Positions 17,127 through 26,481 are shown, counted from the stretch's first letter. The stretch: DNA of 64,000 nucleotides from Chthoniobacterales bacterium (GCA_039930045.1 JBDSQB010000003.1:186001-250000), one strand, 5' to 3'. Numbers and translations: made by a program. The notes: a model not told the origin generated them from the letters alone.

Positions 17127-17543
17127 CTATTTCTTCTCGCTGGCCGTCGCGAAAGCCACATTCCAAATGTCCGCACCACGGCAGATATCGAGGACAGTCG
17201 CGATGTATTTGTATTCCACCTTTTCGTCGCCACGAACGATCACCGCCTGGTCGGGATACAGGCCGGAGAGTTTCTTGAGGCGGGCGAGCAATTCGTCGCG
17301 ATTCAGCGGGTTCTTATTCATTACAAACGTGCCGTCGCCGCGGATATTTATGACGACCTGGCCCAGATACGGCTGCGCTTCCTTGGCGCTTTTGGCCGAG
17401 GGAACGCGGACATCCAGTTCGTTTTCGTGCAGCGCGGAATTCCACGTAAGGATGAAAAAACAAAGAACCACGAGCAGGACATCGATCATCGGTGCCAATT
17501 GAAACGTCGGCGTGGGCAGCGTCTGGGTTCTGCGGAAATTCAT
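17127..17543 (-). CDS. exbD: ExbD/TolR-type biopolymer transport protein
   Basis: A 138-residue inner-membrane protein. One N-terminal helix carries APMIDVLLVVLCFFILTWN, including the conserved membrane Asp (in MIDVLL) used for proton-driven work, and a periplasmic domain ends with GDEKVEYKYIATVLDICRGA. It works with the ExbB/MotA-type channel 18 bp upstream in the same operon. Downstream, the TPR gene starts 1 bp after its stop. Confidence 0.92.
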   Translation of the reverse strand: MNFRRTQTLPTPTFQLAPMIDVLLVVLCFFILTWNSALHENELDVRVPSAKSAKEAQPYLGQVVINIRGDGTFVMNKNPLNRDELLARLKKLSGLYPDQAVIVRGDEKVEYKYIATVLDICRGADIWNVAFATASEKK

Positions 17544-17561
17544 GCGAGTTCCAACGAAATC

Positions 17562-18326
17562 TTAGTACTCGTCGTCGTCCAGCACCGAGCGGCGGCTGGT
17601 CGCAGTCTCGCGGCTTTTCTTGTCGAAACTGATCGCAAAAAGAGTCAGCAAATGCGTCGAGGCCCCCTCCAGATCGGAGATGAGATTTTGCACCTTGCCC
17701 CGGAAGAACGCATAAAACGTCATCGCCACGATGCCGATGAGAATGCCGGCGGCGGTGGTCACGAGCGCCTGCCCGACGCCTTGCGCGAGGAGAATCGGCT
17801 GGCTGGCGTCGCCCGCTTTTTTGCCTAGTTCGCCGAAGGATTGAATGATGCCCGATACGGTGCCGAGCAGGCCCAGCATGGGAGCCAAAGTCCCGACGTC
17901 GGCCAGATAAGTGATGCGATGGCTCAACGAATTGGCGACGCGTCCGCCCTCGGTCTCCGCGACTTCGCGGATGGCTTCCAGCGACGCGGTGGGGTGGTTG
18001 TTGGTAAAATCGAGCATCCGACCGGCGATGCGGGCGATGGCTTCATTGTGACGATTCGAGACGGCGAGCAGACCGAGGTAATCGCGTTTCCGCAGAAGGG
18101 CGGCGGCGGTTTCCATGTATTCGCGGCTGACGACCGCCCCGCGCCGCAAGGTGATGAGGTAAACCAGCACGAGGGTGACGGTTAAAATAGAGGCGGCCGC
18201 GAGGGGAATCATGACCCAGCCGCCGGTTCGCACGAGGTCGAAAAGGCTTTTCGTGCCGCTGGCATCCTGAGCGTAAACGCTGGACGACGTGAGGAAAGCC
18301 GCAAAAATGCAGGCGGGAATTTTCAT
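17562..18326 (-). CDS. exbB: ExbB/TolQ/MotA-family proton channel
   Basis: About 254 residues from ATG 18326, which opens a signal peptide (MKIPACIFAAFLTSSSVYAQD). Three membrane helices follow: GWVMIPLAAASILTVTLVLVYLI, then LADVGTLAPMLGLLGTVSGIIQSF and QALVTTAAGILIGIVAMTFYAFF, the last two forming the conserved TolQ/ExbB core. With ExbD it makes a proton-driven motor. A leading signal peptide is common in ExbB of this lineage type. First gene of the exbB-exbD-TPR operon. Confidence 0.92.
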   Translation of the reverse strand: MKIPACIFAAFLTSSSVYAQDASGTKSLFDLVRTGGWVMIPLAAASILTVTLVLVYLITLRRGAVVSREYMETAAALLRKRDYLGLLAVSNRHNEAIARIAGRMLDFTNNHPTASLEAIREVAETEGGRVANSLSHRITYLADVGTLAPMLGLLGTVSGIIQSFGELGKKAGDASQPILLAQGVGQALVTTAAGILIGIVAMTFYAFFRGKVQNLISDLEGASTHLLTLFAISFDKKSRETATSRRSVLDDDEY

Positions 18327-18331
18327 GCGCA

Positions 18332-18378
18332 AGCCCCTCTTATAATAGAGGACACCGGGCCTTGCAACCACCAGCCTC
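18332..18378 (-). promoter_or_regulatory. Possible exbB promoter
   Basis: On the minus strand TTGCAA (about 18363-18368) and TTATAA (about 18341-18346) are 16 bases apart and 15 bases ahead of the exbB start. The -10 sits within a small palindrome, CCTCT-tataat-AGAGG at 18336-18351. This is pattern matching only. Confidence 0.3.
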
Positions 18379-18419
18379 TGTGGAGAGAGCCTGTCTCTCA
18401 GACGCGTGTGCAGGGCCGC

Positions 18420-18453
18420 CACAGTGGCCTGATACATCCGGCTGGCCACTGTG
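18420..18453. promoter_or_regulatory. Inverted repeat in the divergent exbB / small-protein gap
   Basis: CACAGTGGCC and GGCCACTGTG, 10-bp perfect arms 14 bases apart, end about 30 bases before the start of the small gene at 18484. It could be an operator or a 5' hairpin of that gene's mRNA. No T-run, so not a terminator. Confidence 0.4.
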
Positions 18454-18483
18454 CGCGTTTGTTTATCAGGTTCACTAACAGTA

Positions 18484-18675
18484 ATGGAGAAGTCGCCCTA
18501 CATATCTGGCAAGGATTCCGTTGTGGAAGACACGGCTCGCATGATTGCTGATTCTCAAAAAGTGATCCGCAGGGCAAAGGCATCGATCATTGAAAGCCGG
18601 GAAACCACGAAGCAAACACAGAGGATCAGCCGCGAGTCGATGGCCGCTCTGCGGCAGGGCTGGCGGCCCGAGTAA
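18484..18675 (+). CDS. Small charged helical protein, unknown
   Basis: 63 residues from ATG 18484, starting MEKSPYISGKDSVVEDT and continuing as one amphipathic, highly charged helix (SQKVIRRAKASIIESRETTKQTQR). No membrane segment or cysteine. It stands alone between the exbB operon and the convergent prenyl synthase gene. The frame is kept because of its clean start after a regulated-looking hairpin and its ordinary codon use. It could be a phage-like or stress-related helical peptide; I assign no function. Confidence 0.5.
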   Translation: MEKSPYISGKDSVVEDTARMIADSQKVIRRAKASIIESRETTKQTQRISRESMAALRQGWRPE

Positions 18676-18683
18676 GGGCGATT

Positions 18684-19712
18684 TTACTCCGCGTAAGGGG
18701 CGATAATTTCATCGACGTAGTTGCCGACGCTTTTCAGCCCGCTGGTGTAGCGGTTTTCAGGAACGACGGAGAGTCCATCATTGGCCTCGCGGACCATGCG
18801 CTGGGCGACTTTGGCGGCGGCTTTGAGCGCGCCGTGCCGGTAAACGGCCTCGATGATGGAGTCGATGTCGGCGTCCTCGCCACGCAGAAGCTGGGTGCTG
18901 AGGTGCTCGTTTTCTTGTCCACGGGTGGATTGCAGCAGGTAGAGAAGCGGGAGCGTGAGCTTGCCCTTGCGGAGGTCGGTGCCGAGGGTTTTGCCGGCTT
19001 CCTTTTCGTTTCCGACGATGTCGAGGAGGTCGTCATAGACCTGGTAGGCGGTGCCGATTTTCATGCCGTATTGCTTGAGCGCAGAGATGCTGGCGGGGCT
19101 GGCCTCGCTGATGAAGGCCCCGAGTTCGGCGGCGGCGGCAAAGAGCGCGCCGGTTTTCATTTCGATGATGCGGAAGTAATCGGCGGTGCTGAGTTTGAGG
19201 TCGAAGCGGCGCTGGGTCTGGATGATTTCACCCGAGCAGACTTCGGTTGCGGCGTCGGCGATGCGGCGGCTGATCTCGGTGTTGGAGAAATTCGTGGCGA
19301 GTTTGAGCGCGTGCGAGAAGAGGCAGTCGCCGAGGAGAACGCTGATGGTGTTGCCCCATTTGGCGTTGGGCGTGGGTTGGTCGCGCCGCCGGTCCGCGCC
19401 GTCGATGATGTCGTCGTGGACGAGTGTGGCCATGTGGATGAGTTCCAAAATAATGGCGAGATCGATGTGGGCGGAGGTGATTTTTCCGGTGGCTCCCCCA
19501 GCAAGAATGGCGAGGGCGGGGCGCAGGTGTTTGCCGCCGTTGTCGAGCGCGTAGGAGACGTAGCCCTCGATGGCGGGGTCGAAGGCTTTGGCCTGCTCTT
19601 TGATGCGCTGATCGACCGTGTAGAGATGCGGGTTGATCAGCTCGAAGGTTTGCTTGAGGCCGGCGCGGGAAGCGGCGGAGATGCGGGCGCGTGGAGTTGT
19701 GAAATTTTTCAC
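18684..19712 (-). CDS. ispB: Polyprenyl diphosphate synthase
   Basis: A 342-residue trans-isoprenyl synthase. The first Asp-rich motif is HDDIIDGADRRR (Asp-rich core at 100-104) and the second is YQVYDDLLDIVGNEKEAGK. GGKHLRPAL near residue 59 and KTGALFAAAAELGAFIS are further family marks. It lengthens isopentenyl chains into C35-C50 diphosphates for the quinone side chain. Product length cannot be read directly; IspB/HepS-type long-chain synthesis is the likely one. Start is GTG at 19712. It stands alone and is convergent with the small gene, ending 8 bp from it. Confidence 0.9.
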   Translation of the reverse strand: MKNFTTPRARISAASRAGLKQTFELINPHLYTVDQRIKEQAKAFDPAIEGYVSYALDNGGKHLRPALAILAGGATGKITSAHIDLAIILELIHMATLVHDDIIDGADRRRDQPTPNAKWGNTISVLLGDCLFSHALKLATNFSNTEISRRIADAATEVCSGEIIQTQRRFDLKLSTADYFRIIEMKTGALFAAAAELGAFISEASPASISALKQYGMKIGTAYQVYDDLLDIVGNEKEAGKTLGTDLRKGKLTLPLLYLLQSTRGQENEHLSTQLLRGEDADIDSIIEAVYRHGALKAAAKVAQRMVREANDGLSVVPENRYTSGLKSVGNYVDEIIAPYAE

Positions 19713-19806
19713 GAAGTTGATTTAGGGTTGATGACGGGGAAAGTCAACGCAGGGCGGGCGAAAGAGTCATTGTCGTCTGCCGGAGCGAGGGTTAAATTTT
19801 ACCGGC

Positions 19807-20745
19807 ATGTCCTCCAGAATCGCACGTTTATTGATCGTATCTCTTGTATTTACGACCACGAGCTGCGAAAGGCCACCTTCGTCGGAGGCACATTATCGGG
19901 TGATGGAGATGTTGAAGACGGCCGACTACGAACAGGCTCTGAAGGATGTGAACCGGGGACTGGAAAAGGACCCGAACAAGATCGTTCTGCTGGAGGACCG
20001 GCTGATTCTTTTGCTCGGGAATGGGAATCCACAGGCTCGCGAGGATGTGCTCAAGACCCAGGCCCGGCTCGATGCGGCGGGCGGCGGAAGGTTTATTCTC
20101 CTCGAACAGGCTCAAAGTCGCCTGCCCCAGGTTCGCCAGCAGACGGCCTACCTACTGGGTGTGTTGCGGGAGCCCGATGGACTATCGGCGTTGAAGGGTC
20201 TGGCTGAGGATGAAAATGACGAGGTGCGCGCGGAGGCGGTTCATGCCCTGGCGAAGTTGAATGCGCCGGACGCGAAGAAATTGCTGATGATCCGTCTGCG
20301 CGACGGTTATTGGAAAGTGCGCGCGGAGGCGGCAGCAGCGCTGGCGAAATCGAAAGACCCGGCGGTGACGAGCCAGTTGTTTCGAGTGGTGGCCGACCCG
20401 GATGATTATGCGCGGATGCAAATTCTCAACGCGGTGCTCGACCTGGCCGATCCGTCGCAAACCGACTTCTATTTGAATGCACTGGACTCGGATGAGATTC
20501 ACAAAAAGACCGCCGCCGCCCTCGCGCTGGCAAAGATTCATCGAGCGGAGGCGGTGCCTGCGCTGATCGATTTGCTCAAGGACAAGGATGGCCCCGAGAG
20601 GCTGCAACTGGCGCAGGCTCTGATCCGGTTGCACGCCGATCCGGCGCGTCTGGAGGCGTTGTTGAAGAACGAGCGGAATCCACAGGTGAAGGAAGTCTTT
20701 CTGCAATATCTCCAGCAACGCAGCGGCGGCACCCGGGCTGGTTGA
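19807..20745 (+). CDS. HEAT-repeat lipoprotein
   Basis: A 312-residue protein with a lipoprotein signal (LIVSLVFTTTSC, Cys20). Residues 30-80 look TPR-like (ALKDVNRGLEKDPNKIVLLEDRL). From about 120 it is made of HEAT/PBS-lyase-type repeats: DENDEVRAEAVHALAKLNAPDAKK, RDGYWKVRAEAAAALAKSKDPAV and DSDEIHKKTAAALALAKIHRAEAV. It is anchored in an envelope membrane and probably binds other proteins. The gene after it encodes a TonB-like DUF4159 protein on the same strand 108 bp on. Confidence 0.8.
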   Translation: MSSRIARLLIVSLVFTTTSCERPPSSEAHYRVMEMLKTADYEQALKDVNRGLEKDPNKIVLLEDRLILLLGNGNPQAREDVLKTQARLDAAGGGRFILLEQAQSRLPQVRQQTAYLLGVLREPDGLSALKGLAEDENDEVRAEAVHALAKLNAPDAKKLLMIRLRDGYWKVRAEAAAALAKSKDPAVTSQLFRVVADPDDYARMQILNAVLDLADPSQTDFYLNALDSDEIHKKTAAALALAKIHRAEAVPALIDLLKDKDGPERLQLAQALIRLHADPARLEALLKNERNPQVKEVFLQYLQQRSGGTRAG

Positions 20746-20853
20746 AAATATTTTTCTAAGAAAGCAGCCGCAGCGGACGTATCACAGACAGAGCTAAAAA
20801 AACTGCTGAAAAAGCTCTTCCTTCGTGCTACACCACTTCTAGTATCTTCCCCC

Positions 20854-22149
20854 ATGGCTGCCATCACCCAAAATAACGCGCTTCGAGAATTCTGGTATCG
20901 TCTCAGCAAATCGCAGTTTTTCGTCGCCTCTTTGCTGTTTCACCTGCTGCTGGTGATCTTCTTCGGAGGCAAGGCTATTTTCGACAACATCAAGGACGAA
21001 CCCGACATGATCGCGAGCGAGGCCGGGCAATTTGTCTCGTCCGATCCGAATCCAGCCCCGCCCGCACCGCCTGCGCAACCACAGCAGACGAAGCCACAAT
21101 TCAATGTGACTCCCACGCAAACAGCAGCGGCTCCCGCTGGTTTGACGGCGATCACTACCGCTACCTCGGCGGCCACGAGTTTTTCCATGCCGACCACGAT
21201 GACGATGGCCCCGTCCCGCTCAAACACGATCACCTCTATCGAGACTGTCGCCCCCAGCATGCCCTCGCCTGCGAATGCGTCTGCCTTGAGCAAGGAAGCC
21301 AAGGCCGCGATTGCATCCTTTACCGGCGGCTGGTCCCAAGGTGCCAGCGGTGGAGGCGGCGGATCGTTGAAGAACCGGAAATTCAAATTCACCGCTTACG
21401 TTGCGAAATACAGCGGCGGCGACTGGGCCTCGACCGTCTGGAGAGACGGCACCAGAATTTACGGCGGCAGCCTTCCCAATCTGCTCTACGTCATGAAAAC
21501 ACAGTCGCAGGACAAGATCGACGCCACGCCCGACCCCGAGGCCATCGATCTCGCCAGCGATAAGATTTTCACCGTCAAACCGCCTTTCATCTTCTTTACC
21601 GGCCATCGCGATTTCGTGCTCACGGACAAGGAAGTGGAGAATCTCCAGCGCTACATACGCCTCGGAGGGTGCGTGTGGGGCGATAGTTCCCTGCCTGGGC
21701 AGCGTTCTCGTTTCGACATCGCCTTTCGCCGCGAAATGAAGCGTGTCATCCCCGATCTGGATAAGCAATTCGAGCCGCTGCCGAGGGATCACGATATTTT
21801 TACGAAGGGCTATTACAAGGAAATCATCTCGGTTCCGCCAGGCATCAACGGCTATCAGGAGCCGGTTTATGCCTTGAAATACAATGGCGAGATCGCCGTG
21901 CTTTACACCGCTAACGACTATGGCGACATGTGGCAAATCGGAATGGATTCTCGCTGGCAGGTCGATACCCGGCGCGATAAAGGCTACCGCTACGTAGCCT
22001 TGAATATCACCCTCTGGAATCATCGCGGCGACTATTTTCGGGGCATGGAGCCCGACAAACTGGCAAACTCTTTCCGCTTCGGTACCAATGTCGTCATCCA
22101 TTTGCTGACTCGCTGGGAGAGCAAGGTCCGCAGCATCGGCACTTTGTAG
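20854..22149 (+). CDS. Membrane-anchored DUF4159 protein with TonB-like N-terminus
   Basis: A 431-residue protein. A short cytoplasmic segment, one membrane helix (FFVASLLFHLLLVIFFGG) and a long Pro/Ala/Thr/Ser-rich spacer (about 50-165) resemble TonB. A serine/glycine run (GGGGSLKNRKFKF) leads to a DUF4159 domain from about 185 with LASDKIFTVKPPFIFFTGHRDFVLT, LQRYIRLGGCVWGDSS and NDYGDMWQIG. DUF4159 has a glutamine-amidotransferase-like fold; its role is unknown. Regulation: nothing clear. The domain joins cell-envelope anchoring with that fold, so an envelope assembly or carbohydrate role is conceivable. Confidence 0.82.
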   Translation: MAAITQNNALREFWYRLSKSQFFVASLLFHLLLVIFFGGKAIFDNIKDEPDMIASEAGQFVSSDPNPAPPAPPAQPQQTKPQFNVTPTQTAAAPAGLTAITTATSAATSFSMPTTMTMAPSRSNTITSIETVAPSMPSPANASALSKEAKAAIASFTGGWSQGASGGGGGSLKNRKFKFTAYVAKYSGGDWASTVWRDGTRIYGGSLPNLLYVMKTQSQDKIDATPDPEAIDLASDKIFTVKPPFIFFTGHRDFVLTDKEVENLQRYIRLGGCVWGDSSLPGQRSRFDIAFRREMKRVIPDLDKQFEPLPRDHDIFTKGYYKEIISVPPGINGYQEPVYALKYNGEIAVLYTANDYGDMWQIGMDSRWQVDTRRDKGYRYVALNITLWNHRGDYFRGMEPDKLANSFRFGTNVVIHLLTRWESKVRSIGTL

Positions 22150-22281
22150 AACTACGCGGTCAGTAACCCGGAAATTCTTTCTGGCCGCCCTGTCTGCCTA
22201 ACCGCAGCCAAGTCCGATCGCGGAAGGGATGTTTGATCTCTCCCTGATGAACCCGTTGCGTATGCGAGATTGGAATCGGAC

Positions 22282-24237
22282 TCAGCTCGCCATCTCCAGA
22301 TCGGCGGGCATGTCGCTGTTGCGGAACTGAATGTTGTAGAGGCGGCGATAGATGGTGGATTCGGTGAGCAATTCCTCGTGGCTACCGACTTCGGCGATGC
22401 GTCCGTCTTTCATGACGATAATTTTGTCGGCTTTCAAAATCGTGGAAAGCCGGTGCGCGATAGCGATAACGGTGCGGCCCGAGGCGAGCAATTCGAGCGC
22501 GGACTGAATGGCCAGCTCGGACTCGGAATCGAGCGCGGACGTGGCCTCGTCGAGGAGGAGAATCGGGGCGTTTTTCAGCAGGGCGCGGGCGATGGCGAGG
22601 CGTTGCTGCTGGCCACCGGAAATCATGCAGCCTTTGTCGCCGATGACGGTCTGGTAGCCATTGGGCTGCTCGATGATGAACTCATCCGCGTGCGCCAGTT
22701 TCGCCGCCTGAATGACTTCCTCGTCCGTGGCCTCGAAGCGTCCGTAGCGGATGTTGTTAGCGATGGTGTCGTGGAAGAGAAATGTCTCCTGCGTGACGAC
22801 GCCGATTTGCTCGCGCAACGACGTCTGCGTGATGTCGCGAATGTCGCGGCCGTCGAGTTGAATGAAACCCGAGTTCGGCTCGTAAAAGCGAAGGATCAGA
22901 GCCATCATCGTGCTCTTCCCCGCGCCGCTCTCGCCGACCAAGGCGTAGTATTTCCCCGCCTCGAAATCAAACTGGATATCGACCACAGCATTACGGTCCT
23001 TGCGATAGGCAAACGTAATATCATTAAAACTCAAATGACCCTTGGCATGGCTGATGGCGACTGCATTAGGCCGATCAAGAACGAGAGGTTTGGAGTCGAG
23101 AATGTCGAAGATTTTCGCCGTTGCGCCAAAGGTGCGCTGCATCGTGACGTGGATGCGGCTGAGCTTTTTCATCGGATCGTAGAGCAGGAAAAGCCCCATC
23201 AGCATCGAGATGAAGGTCGCCACTGAAATGCCGGAATACCAAACGTAAAAAATCGTTACGCCTGCACCAATAGCCGAGACAGACTCGACCATCGGGCCAA
23301 CCGCTTCGACTGTTTGGCGGATTCTGAAGGATTGATGAAATTGCTCGAGATTACTTTCGGCGAATTTTTCGATTTGATGTCGTTCACGAGCGAGCGACTT
23401 GATCACCCGGATGCCGGCAAACGACTCTTGCAGGATCACCATCATGCCCGATGCGCTGTCCTCCTCGGTGCCACCACCCTTTCGCACCCGCCGACCGTAA
23501 TGCAACACCGGCAACAGACAAAGCGGGAACAAACACAAGCTGATGAGTGTGAATTTCCAGTCGATGAAGACCAGCACAGACACGGCCATGAGGATGGCGA
23601 TAGGCTGCGTCACGAGGTCGCTGCTGATCGTCGAGAGCGCCATCTGCGCCATGCGCGGATCGTTGTAAACACGCGAAATGAGATCGCCACTTTTGTTTTT
23701 GTGAAAGAAATCCAGCGATTGTTTCATGACGTGTTTGTAAACGTCGTCGCGCAAATCCGAGAGAACGCGAAGACTGACCCACGCCATAAAATACGAGGAG
23801 AAATACGAGAGCAGACCCCGCAGAATCATAATGAAGGGGATGGCGGCGCAAAGAGTCAGGGCCGAATCAATCTTCGGGCCGGTAGTGTCCTTAACCTTGA
23901 GTTTTTCGTATTTGTTGACCATGGCCGTGCGGGCCTTTTCATAGAGCGTGCTTCCTTTCGGAAGTTTATCTTTCGGTGGCGCAATAGTGGCCGACGCAAC
24001 CATTTCAGATTTTTGCCCCTTACCGCCCGGCACGATTGTCATCACTTCGCGCATGACCAAGGGCAGGAGGCCATTGACCACACCAAACGCCGCGCCGAGG
24101 AGCAAACCGAGTATGAAGCGTCCGCGATAAGGCCGCAGATAAGGCAGAAGCTGGCGAACGGGTTTCGCGCTGGAGCGGAGGGTCTGGGCAAAAGTGGGCT
24201 TCGGTTTCTTGGCCTTCGGTTTCTTGAGGTCGGACAT
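22282..24237 (-). CDS. msbA: ABC exporter, MsbA-like (fused TM and ATPase)
   Basis: A 651-residue half-transporter. After a Lys-rich start there are six membrane helices (FILGLLLGAAFGVVNGLLPLV, IPFIMILRGLLSYFSSYFMAW and so on), then an ATPase domain with Walker A VGESGAGKST, signature ISGGQQQRLAIARAL, Walker B ILLLDEATSALD and the switch His in AIAHRLS. An extra soluble segment (about 75-115) between helices 1 and 2 is unusual. In this context, 7 bp behind a GT9 heptosyltransferase-like gene, lipid A-core flipping is likely. Drug or peptide export is the alternative. Confidence 0.88.
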   Translation of the reverse strand: MSDLKKPKAKKPKPTFAQTLRSSAKPVRQLLPYLRPYRGRFILGLLLGAAFGVVNGLLPLVMREVMTIVPGGKGQKSEMVASATIAPPKDKLPKGSTLYEKARTAMVNKYEKLKVKDTTGPKIDSALTLCAAIPFIMILRGLLSYFSSYFMAWVSLRVLSDLRDDVYKHVMKQSLDFFHKNKSGDLISRVYNDPRMAQMALSTISSDLVTQPIAILMAVSVLVFIDWKFTLISLCLFPLCLLPVLHYGRRVRKGGGTEEDSASGMMVILQESFAGIRVIKSLARERHQIEKFAESNLEQFHQSFRIRQTVEAVGPMVESVSAIGAGVTIFYVWYSGISVATFISMLMGLFLLYDPMKKLSRIHVTMQRTFGATAKIFDILDSKPLVLDRPNAVAISHAKGHLSFNDITFAYRKDRNAVVDIQFDFEAGKYYALVGESGAGKSTMMALILRFYEPNSGFIQLDGRDIRDITQTSLREQIGVVTQETFLFHDTIANNIRYGRFEATDEEVIQAAKLAHADEFIIEQPNGYQTVIGDKGCMISGGQQQRLAIARALLKNAPILLLDEATSALDSESELAIQSALELLASGRTVIAIAHRLSTILKADKIIVMKDGRIAEVGSHEELLTESTIYRRLYNIQFRNSDMPADLEMAS

Positions 24238-24244
24238 GCTATTT

Positions 24245-25225
24245 TTAGGGAATTGGCAGGAGGAGATTTATCGCATGAATCACTTCCTGCGTCGATAAGG
24301 CATTGAGGTCCCCCGGAGTCGAATGGGAGTCGAATATCGTGAGCGGATTCGGCTTTCCGCCCTGCAATACGATGGACTTCGCATGGCGCGCCCGCCAGTG
24401 AAACGGGTTGGTCGAACCGAAAAGCGTGATCTGCGGCGTCTGCGCAGCGGCGGCGAGATGACTCGGGCCCGAGTCGATGCCGATGAAAAGCTGGGCATCT
24501 GCGATTAGCGCCGCAGATTCGAGCAGGCTCAATTTCCCGGACATATCGATGAAACTCGACTCAGTTTTTTCGCGAATCTCGCGGATCGCCTGCTGCTCCA
24601 TTTCCGAGCGGCCACCAATCAAAACACAAGGGAGTTTCATTTCATTCTGGCAATAATCGATCACCGCCGCCCATCTCTCGGGTTGCCAGTATTTCTCCGC
24701 CCGCGCAGCTCCGGCGTGAATAACGATGTAACTTGAATCCAGGACATGACTCCGGGCGGAATCGGGCAGATCGAGATGCAACTCCGCTGGAGCCGGAGCG
24801 ACATCGACGCCAGCGAGGAGGTCCAGATAATGATCGACCGTATGCTGGTCGCGCACCGGCGAGTCGATGAATCGCGTATAAGAACGGGAGCGAAAAGCGT
24901 TTTTCTCCGCCCATTGGAATGCAACTCGCCTCGTCGCCTGCGTCAGCAACGTGAGCAAGGCCGAGCGATCTGTCCCCGTGAAATCGAGCGCGGCATCGTG
25001 CCGGGCGAAGATCAGCGCACTGAAAGTCCGCAGGTTGAGCGCGTTCTTTTTGTAAACCAGCACCTCGTCCACGCAGCGAATTGCGGGGGCGAGTCCAGCG
25101 GTGTCGCCGTCGATGACGAGTGAAATACGCGCTGCCGGATAGGCTTTTCGGAGTGCCTCCAAAGCAGGAAGCGTGAGGATCAAATCCCCGATCCGCTTGA
25201 GCTGAATGGCGACGATGGATTTCAT
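24245..25225 (-). CDS. Glycosyltransferase family 9 (heptosyltransferase-like)
   Basis: About 326 residues from ATG 25225 (MKSIVAIQLKRIGDLILTLPALEALRKAYP), the classic GT9 start. DSSYIVIHAGAARAEKYWQPERWA marks the ADP-sugar site region, and late IGIDSGPSHLAAAAQTPQITLFGSTNPFHW is the GT9 acceptor/donor segment. GT9 enzymes add heptose to the LPS inner core in the cytoplasm. The start overlaps the upstream GT4 stop by 4 bp (ATGA). The HldE-type gene at 62147 would supply the ADP-heptose. Confidence 0.9.
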   Translation of the reverse strand: MKSIVAIQLKRIGDLILTLPALEALRKAYPAARISLVIDGDTAGLAPAIRCVDEVLVYKKNALNLRTFSALIFARHDAALDFTGTDRSALLTLLTQATRRVAFQWAEKNAFRSRSYTRFIDSPVRDQHTVDHYLDLLAGVDVAPAPAELHLDLPDSARSHVLDSSYIVIHAGAARAEKYWQPERWAAVIDYCQNEMKLPCVLIGGRSEMEQQAIREIREKTESSFIDMSGKLSLLESAALIADAQLFIGIDSGPSHLAAAAQTPQITLFGSTNPFHWRARHAKSIVLQGGKPNPLTIFDSHSTPGDLNALSTQEVIHAINLLLPIP

Positions 25226-26400
25226 CCGTGGACGCGCTGCCAGGCCACGCGATGGGCTTCCAGAAGCCGCTGGCGGAAGTGGCGCCAGGTGAAATTCTCC
25301 AAAATGCGCTCGCGCCCGGCGGCTCCCATGCGGGCGACGAGATCGGGGTCGGCAGCCAGTTTTCCCATCGCGGCGACGAGCGCATCGACGTTGTTTGGAG
25401 GAATGATGAGGCCATTCAAGCCGTCGATCACGACATCGCCCGACTCGCGCGTGGTGATTTGCGCCAGCCCGCAGGCGGCGGCTTCGTAGGTGACTTTGGC
25501 GCTGCCCTCGCATTCGGACGGGAAGACGTGGATGTGCGCCGAGCGGTAGCTTTCTTCCACGCTGCCGGCGAATCCTGCGAGCCGCACGGAGTCCGTTTTG
25601 AACTGCTGGAGATAGGGTTCGATCTCGGCATGGAGCGAGCCGACGAGGACGAGTTCGGCGTTCGGCAGCGCGAGTTTTTTCCAAGCTTCCAGCAAAACGT
25701 GGACGCCTTTCCGCTGGATCAGTGCGCCGACAAAGAGGAAGCGCAGCTTTTCCGGACGCTGCTCGGGCGGCGCGAATCGCACCGGATCGACCCCGCGCGA
25801 GAAGCGAAAAAGTTTCTCCTCCGGCACGCCCTGGACCAGAAACGTCTCGGCGGCTTTTTCGGATAAAACGAGGATCAGGTCGGCCAATTCGTATTCCTCC
25901 ATGACGTGTTGGCGGGTGATGAGTAACTGATTCAACCAGCTTTGCGGCCAGGCGGCCCGGTCGCGTTCGCGCTCGGATTTGGTAATGGCGGGTTTGATTT
26001 TTCCCTTGTTGCGATGCCAGGTCGGAATCTCCAATAACGATGGCACTCCCCTCCCCTTCGCCACGCGCAACGTCCGCAATGCGTCGCCCGACCAGCCGTG
26101 AAACGCATCAAACTCCCCTCGTGCCAGCGTCCGGCTCGCCACCCAGTCGGCGTAATGTTTCTTCGCGCCATAGTAATAGTCGCGCCGCAGACCCGAGAGC
26201 AATTTCACTGGCGCGCCGCGCATCGTCTGGATTTTGTCGGCCGGCACACGCATCTGGCGGTTTTCGTAAGCGAGCGCCTTCCCGAGCACGCCAGCCTCAT
26301 ACAAACCGGCGACACTTTCCAGCGCCACGGTGTCCAGACCGACCCCGCCCAGCCGCGCGCTCGTGGCGTAAAAAACGTTTTTTGGCTGAAAATCGGGCAT
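25222..26400 (-). CDS. Glycosyltransferase family 4
   Basis: A 392-residue GT-B enzyme. C-terminal half has KLRFLFVGALIQRKGVHVLLEAWKKL and HIHVFPSECEGSAKVTYEAAACGLAQITT, which includes the EX7E-like donor site, followed by GLIIPPNNVDALVAAM. First gene of the GT4-GT9-ABC exporter operon, so it probably builds LPS core or O-antigen in the cytoplasm. Donor and acceptor are not identifiable. It is divergent from another GT4 gene 81 bp away. Confidence 0.9.
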   Translation of the reverse strand: MPDFQPKNVFYATSARLGGVGLDTVALESVAGLYEAGVLGKALAYENRQMRVPADKIQTMRGAPVKLLSGLRRDYYYGAKKHYADWVASRTLARGEFDAFHGWSGDALRTLRVAKGRGVPSLLEIPTWHRNKGKIKPAITKSERERDRAAWPQSWLNQLLITRQHVMEEYELADLILVLSEKAAETFLVQGVPEEKLFRFSRGVDPVRFAPPEQRPEKLRFLFVGALIQRKGVHVLLEAWKKLALPNAELVLVGSLHAEIEPYLQQFKTDSVRLAGFAGSVEESYRSAHIHVFPSECEGSAKVTYEAAACGLAQITTRESGDVVIDGLNGLIIPPNNVDALVAAMGKLAADPDLVARMGAAGRERILENFTWRHFRQRLLEAHRVAWQRVHG

Positions 26401-26481
26401 CTACCTGTTTTTGGGCTGGTCGGAGCCCGCGCATTTTCTAAGGTCAAACGTGACCCTAAGCAAGCCCCGCTCCATTTTGCC

